Below the pieces are notes generated by a model. That model ran no database searches. It was not told where the DNA came from and saw only the letters and a program-made list of their open reading frames with translations. From an uncultured bacterium (GTDB lineage: Bacteria; Bacillota; Clostridia; Lachnospirales; Lachnospiraceae), in contig CAMGRE010000066.1 in NCBI GenBank assembly GCA_946061355.1, positions 1 to 11,721 on the forward strand: a DNA stretch of 11,721 bases, written 5' to 3'. This document shows positions 1 to 6,607 of this stretch, piece by piece (the stretch's first letter is position 1; every line of letters starts with the position of its first letter). The translations under genes and the position numbers were made by a program.

Positions 1-1367
1 AGGAATACATGCAGTTCCTCGATAAGGGTAAGACAGAGCGTGAGTGTATCGACACGATTGTCAATACCATCGAAAAGGCGGGCTATGTAGAACTGCAGTC
101 TTTGCAGAAGAAGAAAAAGAGTATAAAGCCGGGCGACAAGGTGTATTCCGTATGGATGAACAAATCTGTTGTCATGTTTCAGGCAGGTGAGAAGCCTCTG
201 GAGCAGGGCATGAATATCCTCGGAGCGCATTTGGATTCCCCGAGGCTTGACGTCAAGCAAAATCCCCTGTATGAGGATGGCGGTTTTGCGTATCTGGATA
301 CACATTACTATGGCGGCGTCAAGAAGTATCAGTGGGTGACGATCCCGTTGGCGCTGCATGGTGTTGTGATGAAGAAGGACGGCACGACGATCCAGATCGA
401 TATTGGCGAGGATGAGGACGATCCGGTATTCTTTATCTCAGATCTGCTGATCCATCTGGCACAGGAGCAGATGGAAAAGAAAGCGAACAAGGTTATCGAA
501 GGCGAGGCCCTCGATCTGATTGTCGGCAACAGGCCGCTCACGATCAAGGGTGAGAAGCATTCAAAGAAAGATGAAAAAGAGAACAAGGAAAAGGATCCGG
601 TGAAGGCCGGAGTTCTGCGCATCCTGAAAGAGGATTACGACATGGAAGAGGAAGACTTCCTCTCTGCGGAGCTGGAAGTGGTGCCTGCCGGTAAGGCGAG
701 AGAGGCAGGATTTGACAGAAGCATGATCCTTGCATACGGGCAGGACGACAGAGTGTGCGCGTTCTCCTCTCTGAAAGCGATGCTGGAGCTCCCTGAGAGC
801 ATTGAGCGTACTGCATGCTGCATCCTGGTGGATAAGGAGGAGATCGGCAGTGTCGGTGCGACCGGTATGCGTTCCCGCTTCTTCGAGAACAGTGTCGCGG
901 AGTTTATGGAACTGTGCGGCTGTTATTCAGAACTTACAATGCGGCGCGCTCTGGCAGCTTCCACCATGCTTTCCTCTGATGTGAGCAGTGCGTTTGATCC
1001 GACTTATGCGTCAAGTTTTGACAAGAAAAATGTTGCTTATCTGGGTAACGGTATGGTGTTTAATAAGTTTACCGGTTCGAGAGGAAAATCCGGTTCCAAT
1101 GATGCCAACGCGGAATATGTTGCATATATCCGGGATATTTTTGAGAAGGAAAAAGTCATTTTCCAGACGGCTGAGCTTGGCAAGGTGGATCTGGGCGGCG
1201 GCGGAACCATTGCCTATATTCTGGCGCTCTACGGCATGAACGTGATCGACAGCGGTGTGGCGGTGCTCAATATGCATGCGCCCTGGGAGGCTACCAGTAA
1301 GGCGGATGTCTATGAGACAAAACGCGGCTACAGCGCATTCTTAAAATATAACGGTCTGGAAGCATAA
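1..1367 (+). CDS. apeA: M18 family aminopeptidase (aspartyl aminopeptidase-like), 5' end cut off by the window
   Basis: Zinc-dependent cytosolic aminopeptidase that removes N-terminal residues from peptides. The expected M18 signatures are visible, numbered from the ATG at base 9: HLDSPRLD (zinc ligand H74, with D76), GQDDR (bridging D246), DKEEIGS (E277/E278), SSDVSSAFDP (D324) and MHAPWEA (zinc ligand H423). A Lys/Glu-rich stretch at about 181-199 looks like a solvent-exposed insert. The reading frame stays open upstream of the ATG (codons for Glu-Tyr at bases 3-8), and M18 proteins from Clostridia, as I recall them, have about 20 more residues before the 'FLDKGKTERE' segment. The ATG at base 9 is therefore probably internal, although an AGGA at bases 1-4 could mimic a ribosome binding site. 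The stop is 2 bases before queA, suggesting co-transcription. Family assignment is firm; exact substrate preference is not visible. Confidence 0.93.
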   Translation, partial: EYMQFLDKGKTERECIDTIVNTIEKAGYVELQSLQKKKKSIKPGDKVYSVWMNKSVVMFQAGEKPLEQGMNILGAHLDSPRLDVKQNPLYEDGGFAYLDTHYYGGVKKYQWVTIPLALHGVVMKKDGTTIQIDIGEDEDDPVFFISDLLIHLAQEQMEKKANKVIEGEALDLIVGNRPLTIKGEKHSKKDEKENKEKDPVKAGVLRILKEDYDMEEEDFLSAELEVVPAGKAREAGFDRSMILAYGQDDRVCAFSSLKAMLELPESIERTACCILVDKEEIGSVGATGMRSRFFENSVAEFMELCGCYSELTMRRALAASTMLSSDVSSAFDPTYASSFDKKNVAYLGNGMVFNKFTGSRGKSGSNDANAEYVAYIRDIFEKEKVIFQTAELGKVDLGGGGTIAYILALYGMNVIDSGVAVLNMHAPWEATSKADVYETKRGYSAFLKYNGLEA

Positions 1368-1369
1368 TT

Positions 1370-2473
1370 ATGGGAAATCTTGATAAAGAAGAAAACTTGA
1401 TAAGACCGGAGAATCACAATGAGGATGAACTGGGACTGCACACTTCGGATTACTATTTTGAACTGCCGCCGGAACTGATCGCACAGGATCCGCTGGAGGA
1501 CCGGAGCAGTTCCAGACTGCTCACCCTGGATAAAAAAACCGGGGCGGTGGAGCACCATCATTTCAGGGAGATCCTTGACTTCCTGAGAGAGGGGGACTGT
1601 CTGGTACTCAACAACACCAAAGTGATTCCTGCGAGACTCTATGGTGTCAAGGAAGATACCGGTGCAACAATCGAGGTGCTTTTGCTTAAGCGTCATGAGA
1701 AGGATGTGTGGGAGACGCTGGTGAAACCGGGTAAAAAAGCAAAACCGGGGACAAGACTTTCCTTTGGAGATGGGCTGTTGCGAGCGGAAGTGCTTGAAGT
1801 TGTGGAAGAGGGAAACCGCCTGATCCGTTTCGAATATGAAGGGATCTGGGAGGAGCTGTTAGACCGTCTGGGAGAAATGCCTCTGCCGCCTTATATCACG
1901 CACAAGCTGGCGGATAAGAATCGCTATCAGACAGTATATGCCAAGTATGAGGGCTCTGCAGCCGCTCCGACGGCAGGACTTCACTTTACAGAGGAGCTGC
2001 TTGCGCAGGTGGAGGCTAAGGGCGTGAAACTTGCGTATGTGACGCTCCATGTCGGGCTTGGGACTTTCCGCCCTGTCAAAGTTGATAATGTGAAGGAACA
2101 TCATATGCACTCGGAGTATTATCAGGTAACGAGAGAGGCGGCTGATATCATCAATGGAACAAAAGCTGTCGGCGGGCGTGTGATCTGTGTGGGTACCACG
2201 AGCTGCCGTACCATCGAGAGCGCTGCTGATGACAATGGCGTGCTTAAGCCATGTTGTGGAAATACGGAGATCTTTATCTACCCAGGATATCGCTTTAAGG
2301 TATTGGATGCGCTGATCACGAATTTCCATCTGCCGGAATCCACGCTGCTTATGCTGGTGTCTGCATTGGCAGGCAGGGAGCATGTGCTGCAGGCATATGA
2401 GGAAGCGATCCGGGAGAGGTATCGGTTCTTTTCGTTTGGAGATGCCTGTATGATTGCGGACTTTACAAAGTAA
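1370..2473 (+). CDS. queA: S-adenosylmethionine:tRNA ribosyltransferase-isomerase QueA
   Basis: Transfers and isomerises the ribosyl part of S-adenosylmethionine onto preQ1-modified tRNA to give epoxyqueuosine at the wobble position (G34) of Asp, Asn, His and Tyr tRNAs. Family motifs run the whole length: DYYFELPPELIAQ (27-39), VLNNTKVIPARL (79-90), MPLPPYI (170-176), RYQTVYA (185-191), GSAAAPTAGLHF (195-206), HVGLGTFRPV (227-236), GTTSCRTIES (275-284) and NFHLPESTLLML (318-329), ending with the usual YRFFSFGDACMI. The protein is 367 residues against about 340 for the family. The excess is an N-terminal tail of about 24 charged residues before 'TSDYYF'. The ATG at 1370 has a weak GGAAG-like site at 1358-1362. 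CTG codons at 1430 and 1436, with GAGG at 1421-1424, give a closer fit to the usual length, so the start is uncertain. Other queuosine genes (tgt, queG/H) are not in the window. Confidence 0.95.
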   Translation: MGNLDKEENLIRPENHNEDELGLHTSDYYFELPPELIAQDPLEDRSSSRLLTLDKKTGAVEHHHFREILDFLREGDCLVLNNTKVIPARLYGVKEDTGATIEVLLLKRHEKDVWETLVKPGKKAKPGTRLSFGDGLLRAEVLEVVEEGNRLIRFEYEGIWEELLDRLGEMPLPPYITHKLADKNRYQTVYAKYEGSAAAPTAGLHFTEELLAQVEAKGVKLAYVTLHVGLGTFRPVKVDNVKEHHMHSEYYQVTREAADIINGTKAVGGRVICVGTTSCRTIESAADDNGVLKPCCGNTEIFIYPGYRFKVLDALITNFHLPESTLLMLVSALAGREHVLQAYEEAIRERYRFFSFGDACMIADFTK

Positions 2474-2490
2474 GGTATTTCGTTTATCAT
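2462..2490 (+). promoter_or_regulatory. Predicted sigma-A promoter for the PilZ gene
   Basis: TTTACA (2462-2467) is separated by exactly 17 bases from TATCAT (2485-2490), each matching 5 of 6 consensus positions. The -35 element overlaps the last codons of queA. Transcription would begin near 2497, leaving a leader of about 30 bases. A 13-base palindrome with 6-base arms (GTTTAT-C-ATAAAC, 2482-2494) overlaps the -10 element and could bind a regulator. This suggests that the PilZ gene can be expressed independently of queA. Confidence 0.55.
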
Positions 2491-2527
2491 AAACATAGCA
2501 CACATAAGAGAGGAGAAAATAGGGGTT

Positions 2528-2863
2528 ATGGAAGAGAGAAGAAAAGACAACCGGAGTAAGATGCAGTCCACGCTTAAGATAAAGCGTCTTGACAAGACGG
2601 AGGCAGAAGTGGATATTGAGGTGATTGACATCTCCAGGACAGGCGTTGGATTTAACTGCCGGGAGCCTCTGATGATCGGTGCGGTTTATGAGTCATTTCT
2701 CACGATCTGGACGAAGGAAGTGCTGCATGCTTTCCTTGAGATCGTCAGAATTGAGAAGAAGGATGGTTTTTACAATTACGGAGGTATGTTTGTGGGAATG
2801 CCGCAGTCTGATGCCAGCCGGATTGAAGTTTATCAGATGTTTGAACAGGAAAATCAGAAATAG
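2528..2863 (+). CDS. Small stand-alone PilZ-domain protein, predicted cyclic-di-GMP receptor
   Basis: A 111-residue cytosolic protein made of little more than one PilZ domain. Both c-di-GMP-binding signatures are present: the RxxxR motif near the N-terminus (R5 and R9 in ERRKDNR) and the D/NxSxxG motif (D34, S36, G39 in DISRTGVGF). The rest alternates predicted beta strands and ends in a short helix (about 95-108), as expected for the fold. The start is supported by AGGAGA at 2511-2516, 11 bases upstream; the AGGGG at 2521-2525 is too close to the ATG to serve. No output domain is fused, so it probably acts by protein-protein contact when the ligand binds. The target is not indicated by the neighbours, which are queA and a converging aro operon. 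In other bacteria such proteins control motility, polysaccharide synthesis or adhesion; which applies here is unknown. Confidence 0.85.
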   Translation: MEERRKDNRSKMQSTLKIKRLDKTEAEVDIEVIDISRTGVGFNCREPLMIGAVYESFLTIWTKEVLHAFLEIVRIEKKDGFYNYGGMFVGMPQSDASRIEVYQMFEQENQK

Positions 2864-2877
2864 AGATGAAATGACGA

Positions 2878-2909
2878 AAGAGGCTTCTGCATATCCGCAG
2901 AAGCCTCTT
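2878..2909. terminator. Likely bidirectional intrinsic terminator between the PilZ gene and aroA
   Basis: A perfect 13-bp inverted repeat (AAGAGGCTTCTGC at 2878-2890 and its complement at 2897-2909) flanks a 6-base loop. It lies 14 bases after the PilZ stop codon and 11 bases beyond the aroA stop codon on the other strand, so it can serve both converging transcripts. The T-rich tracts after the stem are short and interrupted on both strands, so termination may rely mostly on stem strength. Confidence 0.8.
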
Positions 2910-2920
2910 GAAGTTTGCAC

Positions 2921-4207
2921 TTATTTTTGCAGCTTTCTCAAATCTTCATAAAATCCGGGGTAGGAGATATCCACGCACTCACTTCCCTGTATCACGGTCT
3001 CCCCTTCGGCAGCCAGTGCAGCCACGGCAAAGCTCATGGCAATACGGTGATCGGCTTTGGAATCGATCACGCTTCCGTGAAGTGCTTTCCCACCGTGGAT
3101 GATCATGCCGTCCTCGGTACCCTCAATATCACATCCCATTGCACGCAGATTTGTTACCATGACATCGATCCGATTGGATTCCTTGACTTTCAGTTCGGCA
3201 GCGTCTTTGATCACAGTAGTACCTTCGGCGTATGCAGCCATCACCGCGATCACCGGAAGTTCATCAATGAGTGTCGGAATAACCTCTCCCTCAATGGTGG
3301 TTCCGTGCAAGGCGGAGGAGCATACCAGGATGTCCGCCACAGATTCTCCGCTGTCGTCTGAGCGGTTCAGATAAGTGAGGGAAGCGCCCATTGCTTCGGC
3401 TACACGCAGGATACCGTCTCTGGTGGGATTGATGCCGACATTTTTGAGAAGTATCTCGGAATTTTCCGTCACAAGTGCAGCCGCAATAAAATATGCCGCG
3501 GAGGAAATATCGCCGGGAACGATCACTTTCTGTGCGTGAAGTACGGGTTCCGGATGAATGGAAACGGTATTCCCCTGACTCTGCACATCAGCACCGAAGC
3601 AGGAGAGCATGATCTCCGAGTGATTCCTGCTCACGGCAGGCTCCGTGACGCTCGTGATGCCATCGGCATAGAGTCCGGCCAGAAGAATGGCGGATTTTAC
3701 CTGGGCTGATGCCACTTTTGAGATATAGTCGATCCCGTGAAGTTGCTTTCCGATAATACGCAGGGGAGCACAGCCGTTGTCTTTGATGCTGACAATATCC
3801 GCACCCATCATGGAAAGCGGATCCATAATCCGCTTCATCGGGCGCTTCTGGATGGACGAATCGCCGGTCAGCTCTGTGGTAAAGGGTTGTGCCGCCAGAA
3901 TTCCGGAGATCAGTCTTGTTGTAGTGCCGCTGTTTCCGGTATCCAGCATCCGGTCAGGTGCCTGTAGCCCATGCAGACCTTTCCCGTGGACATGGATCAG
4001 GTCGTTTTTTTCTTCGATCGTAATACCAAGATGGCGGAAGCAGTCGATGGTGGACAGACAGTCGGCACCTTTCAGAAAATGGCTGACCTCTGTGGTGCCC
4101 TCCGACAGAGCGCCAAACATGATGGCGCGGTGGGAGATGGATTTATCGCCCGGGACGGCGATTTCGCCCCGCAGGGCAGATGCCTTTTGCAGTGTAATGT
4201 TTGCCAT
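2921..4207 (-). CDS. aroA: 3-phosphoshikimate 1-carboxyvinyltransferase (EPSP synthase)
   Basis: Sixth step of the shikimate pathway: transfers the enolpyruvyl group of phosphoenolpyruvate to shikimate-3-phosphate. At 428 residues it has normal family length. Visible motifs are PGDKSISHR (19-27, with K22), GNSGTTTRL (91-99), RPMKRIMDPL (122-131), SAQVKSAILLAGL (167-179), PGDISSAAYF (231-240), DELPV (315-319, catalytic D315), KESNRID (342-348) and DHRIAMS (386-392). The GNSGTTTRL wording is like that of Gram-positive enzymes rather than the LGNAGTA of enteric ones. The start ATG at 4207 has a CCTC (GAGG on the coding strand) at 4215-4218, 7 bases upstream. It is the last gene of the aroF-tyrA-aroA operon, 27 bases after tyrA, and is followed by the shared hairpin at 2878-2909. 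Confidence 0.97.
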   Translation of the reverse strand: MANITLQKASALRGEIAVPGDKSISHRAIMFGALSEGTTEVSHFLKGADCLSTIDCFRHLGITIEEKNDLIHVHGKGLHGLQAPDRMLDTGNSGTTTRLISGILAAQPFTTELTGDSSIQKRPMKRIMDPLSMMGADIVSIKDNGCAPLRIIGKQLHGIDYISKVASAQVKSAILLAGLYADGITSVTEPAVSRNHSEIMLSCFGADVQSQGNTVSIHPEPVLHAQKVIVPGDISSAAYFIAAALVTENSEILLKNVGINPTRDGILRVAEAMGASLTYLNRSDDSGESVADILVCSSALHGTTIEGEVIPTLIDELPVIAVMAAYAEGTTVIKDAAELKVKESNRIDVMVTNLRAMGCDIEGTEDGMIIHGGKALHGSVIDSKADHRIAMSFAVAALAAEGETVIQGSECVDISYPGFYEDLRKLQK

Positions 4208-4234
4208 GAAAAAACCTCTTTATCTATGATTTTA

Positions 4235-5329
4235 TCAATTCTTTTTGTGAATGGAGTAGCCGTTTTCTGCAAGAAGTGCAGTCGCAGAGATCATACCGTT
4301 TTCTTCATAAAACTCGATCTGCATGGCTCCCTCTTCGTATTCCCTGTTATGTACAATGCCGATATTTTTGATGCTGATGCCGTGTTCTGCCATCATCGTA
4401 GCGACAGCGGCGATCGCACCGGGTTTATCGGCAATGTCGATATTGAGGGAGAATACCTTCTTGATCGGACCGCTGGATGCATTGATAAAGGAATCGCGGT
4501 ACTGTCTGGCGGAATCAAAGAACCGGTATATTGCCTCCTGATTTCCGTTGTCGATCTCCTTTTTGATGTCAAGCAGCAGCCTGACATAATGTTCCAGCAG
4601 GGCGGACAGATTCTTCTTGTTTGTCAGACAGATCTGCTGCCACATTTCCGGAGAAGAGGATGCGATCCTTGTGATATCCTTAAAGCCTCCGGCTGCGATC
4701 ATTTTCATGATACCGTCGGAATCGGCCTCCTTTACCAGATTGACCAGACTGGAGGCGATCACATGCGGCAGATGGCTGATGCCGGCTGTGAAATAATCAT
4801 GTTCCTCATAAGAGAGTATCAACGGGATCGCTTTTGTGGAAAGAATGAGATCCTTATAGAAATCGAGTTTTTCCGGTGAAGTCTGCTCCGTAGGAGTCAG
4901 GATATAGTAGGCGTTTTCCAGAAGTTCTGCCTTGGAATTCGGATAGCCAAATCGTTCACTGCCTGCCATCGGATGCCCGCCGATAAAAACGGAATCAAGA
5001 CCGAGCGCAGAGATATGGCTATGGATATCGGTTTTTACGCTGCCAACGTCTGTGAGGATGCAGTCTTTTCCCAGATATTCCTTCAAAAGCAGGAGATTAT
5101 CATCATTATGGGAGACGGGAGCGCATAGAAATATAATGTTGCATTGGGAAAAGGCTGGATCGATCCGGCCGAAAATCAGATCGGCGATGCCTTCCTCGGA
5201 TGCAAGGCGTAGTGTGTCAGGATTCTTGTCATAAGCATAAATGACGATATCATTACGGTTTTGCTTGAGCGCTTTGGCGATGGAACCGCCAATAAGACCA
5301 AGACCGATAAAGCCACAGGTGATTTCCAT
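4235..5329 (-). CDS. tyrA: Prephenate dehydrogenase with C-terminal ACT domain
   Basis: Oxidatively decarboxylates prephenate to 4-hydroxyphenylpyruvate with NAD(P)+, the committed step to tyrosine. The N-terminal Rossmann fold opens with GLGLIGGS (G9, G11, G14). The central region has TDVGSVK (93-99), GGHPMAGSE (117-125), SHLPH (185-189) and GGFKDITRIASSSPEMW (214-230). An ACT domain follows at about 294-364, with the ligand-loop-like DKPGAIAAV (301-309). ACT domains in this position normally carry tyrosine feedback inhibition. No chorismate mutase domain is fused, so that activity must be encoded elsewhere. At 364 residues it matches the Gram-positive monofunctional type. The start lies 3 bases after the aroF stop, indicating tight co-transcription and probably translational coupling. 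Confidence 0.96.
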   Translation of the reverse strand: MEITCGFIGLGLIGGSIAKALKQNRNDIVIYAYDKNPDTLRLASEEGIADLIFGRIDPAFSQCNIIFLCAPVSHNDDNLLLLKEYLGKDCILTDVGSVKTDIHSHISALGLDSVFIGGHPMAGSERFGYPNSKAELLENAYYILTPTEQTSPEKLDFYKDLILSTKAIPLILSYEEHDYFTAGISHLPHVIASSLVNLVKEADSDGIMKMIAAGGFKDITRIASSSPEMWQQICLTNKKNLSALLEHYVRLLLDIKKEIDNGNQEAIYRFFDSARQYRDSFINASSGPIKKVFSLNIDIADKPGAIAAVATMMAEHGISIKNIGIVHNREYEEGAMQIEFYEENGMISATALLAENGYSIHKKN

Positions 5330-5332
5330 GAG

Positions 5333-6352
5333 TTACTCCTTAAAAGTCCGTCCGACAAGTCCCGCAAAGGGTTTCAGTTCATTGCAGAGTTTGTCAAACT
5401 TTTCAAACGTAAGGGACTGGGGACCGTCCGACAGCGCATGGGCGGGATCGTTGTGAACTTCGATCATCAGACCGTCCGAATCGCATGCCACGGCTGCCTT
5501 TGCCATGGGCGGAACATATTTGTAGACACCGGTAGAATGCGAGGGGTCTACAATGATAGGCAGATGTGTCTTTTCCTTCATGACAGCCACAGCGCTGATG
5601 TCGAGCGTGTTTCTCGTGGCAGTCTCAAAGGTGCGGATTCCCCTTTCACAGAGTACCACATTCGGGTTACCTTCCGCAATAATATATTCGGCGGCATTCA
5701 GCCACTCATCAATCGTTGCGGACAGACCGCGCTTTAAGAGAACCGGAAGCCCGGAACGGCCCGCTTCTTTTAACAGATAGAAGTTCTGCATGTTTCTGGC
5801 GCCGATCTGGATCATATCTACATATTTTACTGCGGCATCGATCGCTTCCTGGCTTACGACTTCACATATCGTGGAGAGACCGGTCTCTGCTTTGGCTGTC
5901 TGCATGTATCGCAGGCCTTCTTCCTCAAGTCCCTGGAAAGAGTACGGAGATGTCCGGGGCTTGTAGGCTCCGCCCCTCAGAATTGTTGCGCCCGATTTCT
6001 TGACAGCACGGGCGATCGTGAGCAGCTGTTCCTCGCTCTCCACGGCACAGGGGCCCGCCATAATGGTCAGGTTGCCCGGACCGATGGAAGTGTTTCCCAC
6101 CTTGACGGTAGTGGGTTCCGGATGAAATTTTCTGTTTGCCAGTTTATAGCTCTCCGTGACGGGAACAATGCGGTCAACATCCTTAAAACTGTTCAGGTTT
6201 TCGGAGGCAAGCCGGGTCTTGTCCCCCACCACGCCGATGATAGTGACTTCTTCACCTTTGGAGAGATGTGTCTGCAACCCGTTGTCGGTGATGTATTTGA
6301 TGACTGCCTGAATGTTTTGTTCGGCAGCTTTCGGTTTCATTACGATGATCAT
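5333..6352 (-). CDS. aroF: 3-deoxy-7-phosphoheptulonate (DAHP) synthase, type I-beta with N-terminal regulatory domain
   Basis: First shikimate step: condenses phosphoenolpyruvate and erythrose-4-phosphate. Residues 1 to about 70 form a small ferredoxin-like domain and the rest a TIM barrel, the same layout as the 338-residue Thermotoga maritima enzyme. Barrel motifs: AGPCAVES (99-106), RGGAYKPRTSPYSFQG (126-141), IGARNMQNF (183-191), LLKRG (205-209), CERGIRTFE (235-243) and DPSHSTG (269-275). The four metal ligands fall at C102, H272, E298 and D309, the same numbers I recall for T. maritima. In that enzyme the N-terminal domain gives feedback inhibition by tyrosine and phenylalanine, so the same is likely here. 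The start at 6352 has an AGGA (complement of 6358-6361) 5 bases upstream within a longer purine run. It is the first gene of the aro operon. Confidence 0.97.
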   Translation of the reverse strand: MIIVMKPKAAEQNIQAVIKYITDNGLQTHLSKGEEVTIIGVVGDKTRLASENLNSFKDVDRIVPVTESYKLANRKFHPEPTTVKVGNTSIGPGNLTIMAGPCAVESEEQLLTIARAVKKSGATILRGGAYKPRTSPYSFQGLEEEGLRYMQTAKAETGLSTICEVVSQEAIDAAVKYVDMIQIGARNMQNFYLLKEAGRSGLPVLLKRGLSATIDEWLNAAEYIIAEGNPNVVLCERGIRTFETATRNTLDISAVAVMKEKTHLPIIVDPSHSTGVYKYVPPMAKAAVACDSDGLMIEVHNDPAHALSDGPQSLTFEKFDKLCNELKPFAGLVGRTFKE

Positions 6353-6384
6353 GATATTCCTTCTTCCTTTTCATTGAATTTATG

Positions 6385-6410
6385 TTCCGGATGATGATTT
6401 CTAACCGGAA
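6385..6410 (-). other. Small inverted repeat in the aroF leader
   Basis: TTCCGG (6385-6390) and CCGGAA (6405-6410) can pair as a 6-bp, GC-rich stem with a 14-base loop. It lies entirely within the predicted aroF leader of about 60 bases. It could be a transcript-stabilising hairpin, a second operator or chance. The loop is large and no T-run follows, so it is not an obvious terminator. Confidence 0.3.
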
Positions 6411-6419
6411 ACCTAATAC

Positions 6420-6448
6420 AATATAGCACTTTAAAGTGCGAAAGTCAA
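6420..6448 (-). promoter_or_regulatory. Predicted sigma-A promoter of the aroF-tyrA-aroA operon
   Basis: Read on the minus strand, TTGACT (complement of 6443-6448) is followed after exactly 17 bases by TATATT (complement of 6420-6425). Each hexamer matches 5 of 6 consensus positions, making this one of the best promoters in the window. Transcription should start near 6413, giving a leader of about 60 bases. That is too short for a T-box or a classical leader-peptide attenuator, so control by a DNA-binding protein is more likely. Confidence 0.75.
6426..6439. promoter_or_regulatory. 14-bp perfect palindrome in the aro promoter spacer, candidate operator
   Basis: GCACTTTAAAGTGC is a perfect 14-base palindrome. 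It begins at the base next to the -10 hexamer and ends 3 bases before the -35 hexamer, taking 14 of the 17 spacer bases. A dimeric repressor bound there would block RNA polymerase. I cannot match it to a named regulator's consensus, and no regulator gene lies in the window. Confidence 0.55.
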
Positions 6449-6491
6449 CTGGATAGTGGGAAAAACGGTTGTTAAAAATGCGCAATAAAGA

Positions 6492-6520
6492 TTGCAATTA
6501 TCAACATTGTTTAGTAAAAT
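6492..6520 (+). promoter_or_regulatory. Predicted promoter of the EF-G-like gene
   Basis: TTGCAA (6492-6497) is followed after 17 bases by TAAAAT (6515-6520). A TATACT at 6520-6525 is an alternative -10 without a well-spaced -35. Transcription would begin near 6527, leaving a leader of about 80 bases before the ATG at 6608. A short inverted repeat, GCAAT-AAAG-ATTGC (6483-6496), overlaps the -35 element. Confidence 0.5.
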
Positions 6521-6607
6521 ATACTCATGGGAAAAATGGGGGACTAAAATATTCCAATCTGGTCTTGGCAAAATACCCAAAAAACATCTAAAATTGGAGG
6601 TAATGAT

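Noticed and set aside
9..11. ATG at base 9 as the true start of the aminopeptidase
   Set aside because: The frame is open to the window edge and the family normally has extra N-terminal residues, so the gene is treated as truncated by the window.
1368..1369. preQ1 riboswitch upstream of queA
   Set aside because: Only 2 bases separate queA from the preceding gene, leaving no room for one.
1859..2503. 214-codon open frame on the minus strand
   Set aside because: It is antisense to the conserved C-terminal half of queA and has no supporting motif or promoter.
3971..4879. 302-codon open frame on the plus strand spanning the aroA/tyrA junction
   Set aside because: It runs antisense to two unmistakable enzyme genes, has no ribosome binding site of note and has low-quality protein composition.
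6353..6607. T-box or riboswitch upstream of aroF
   Set aside because: The predicted leader is only about 60 bases, and I see no T-box-like conserved sequence or terminator/antiterminator pair.
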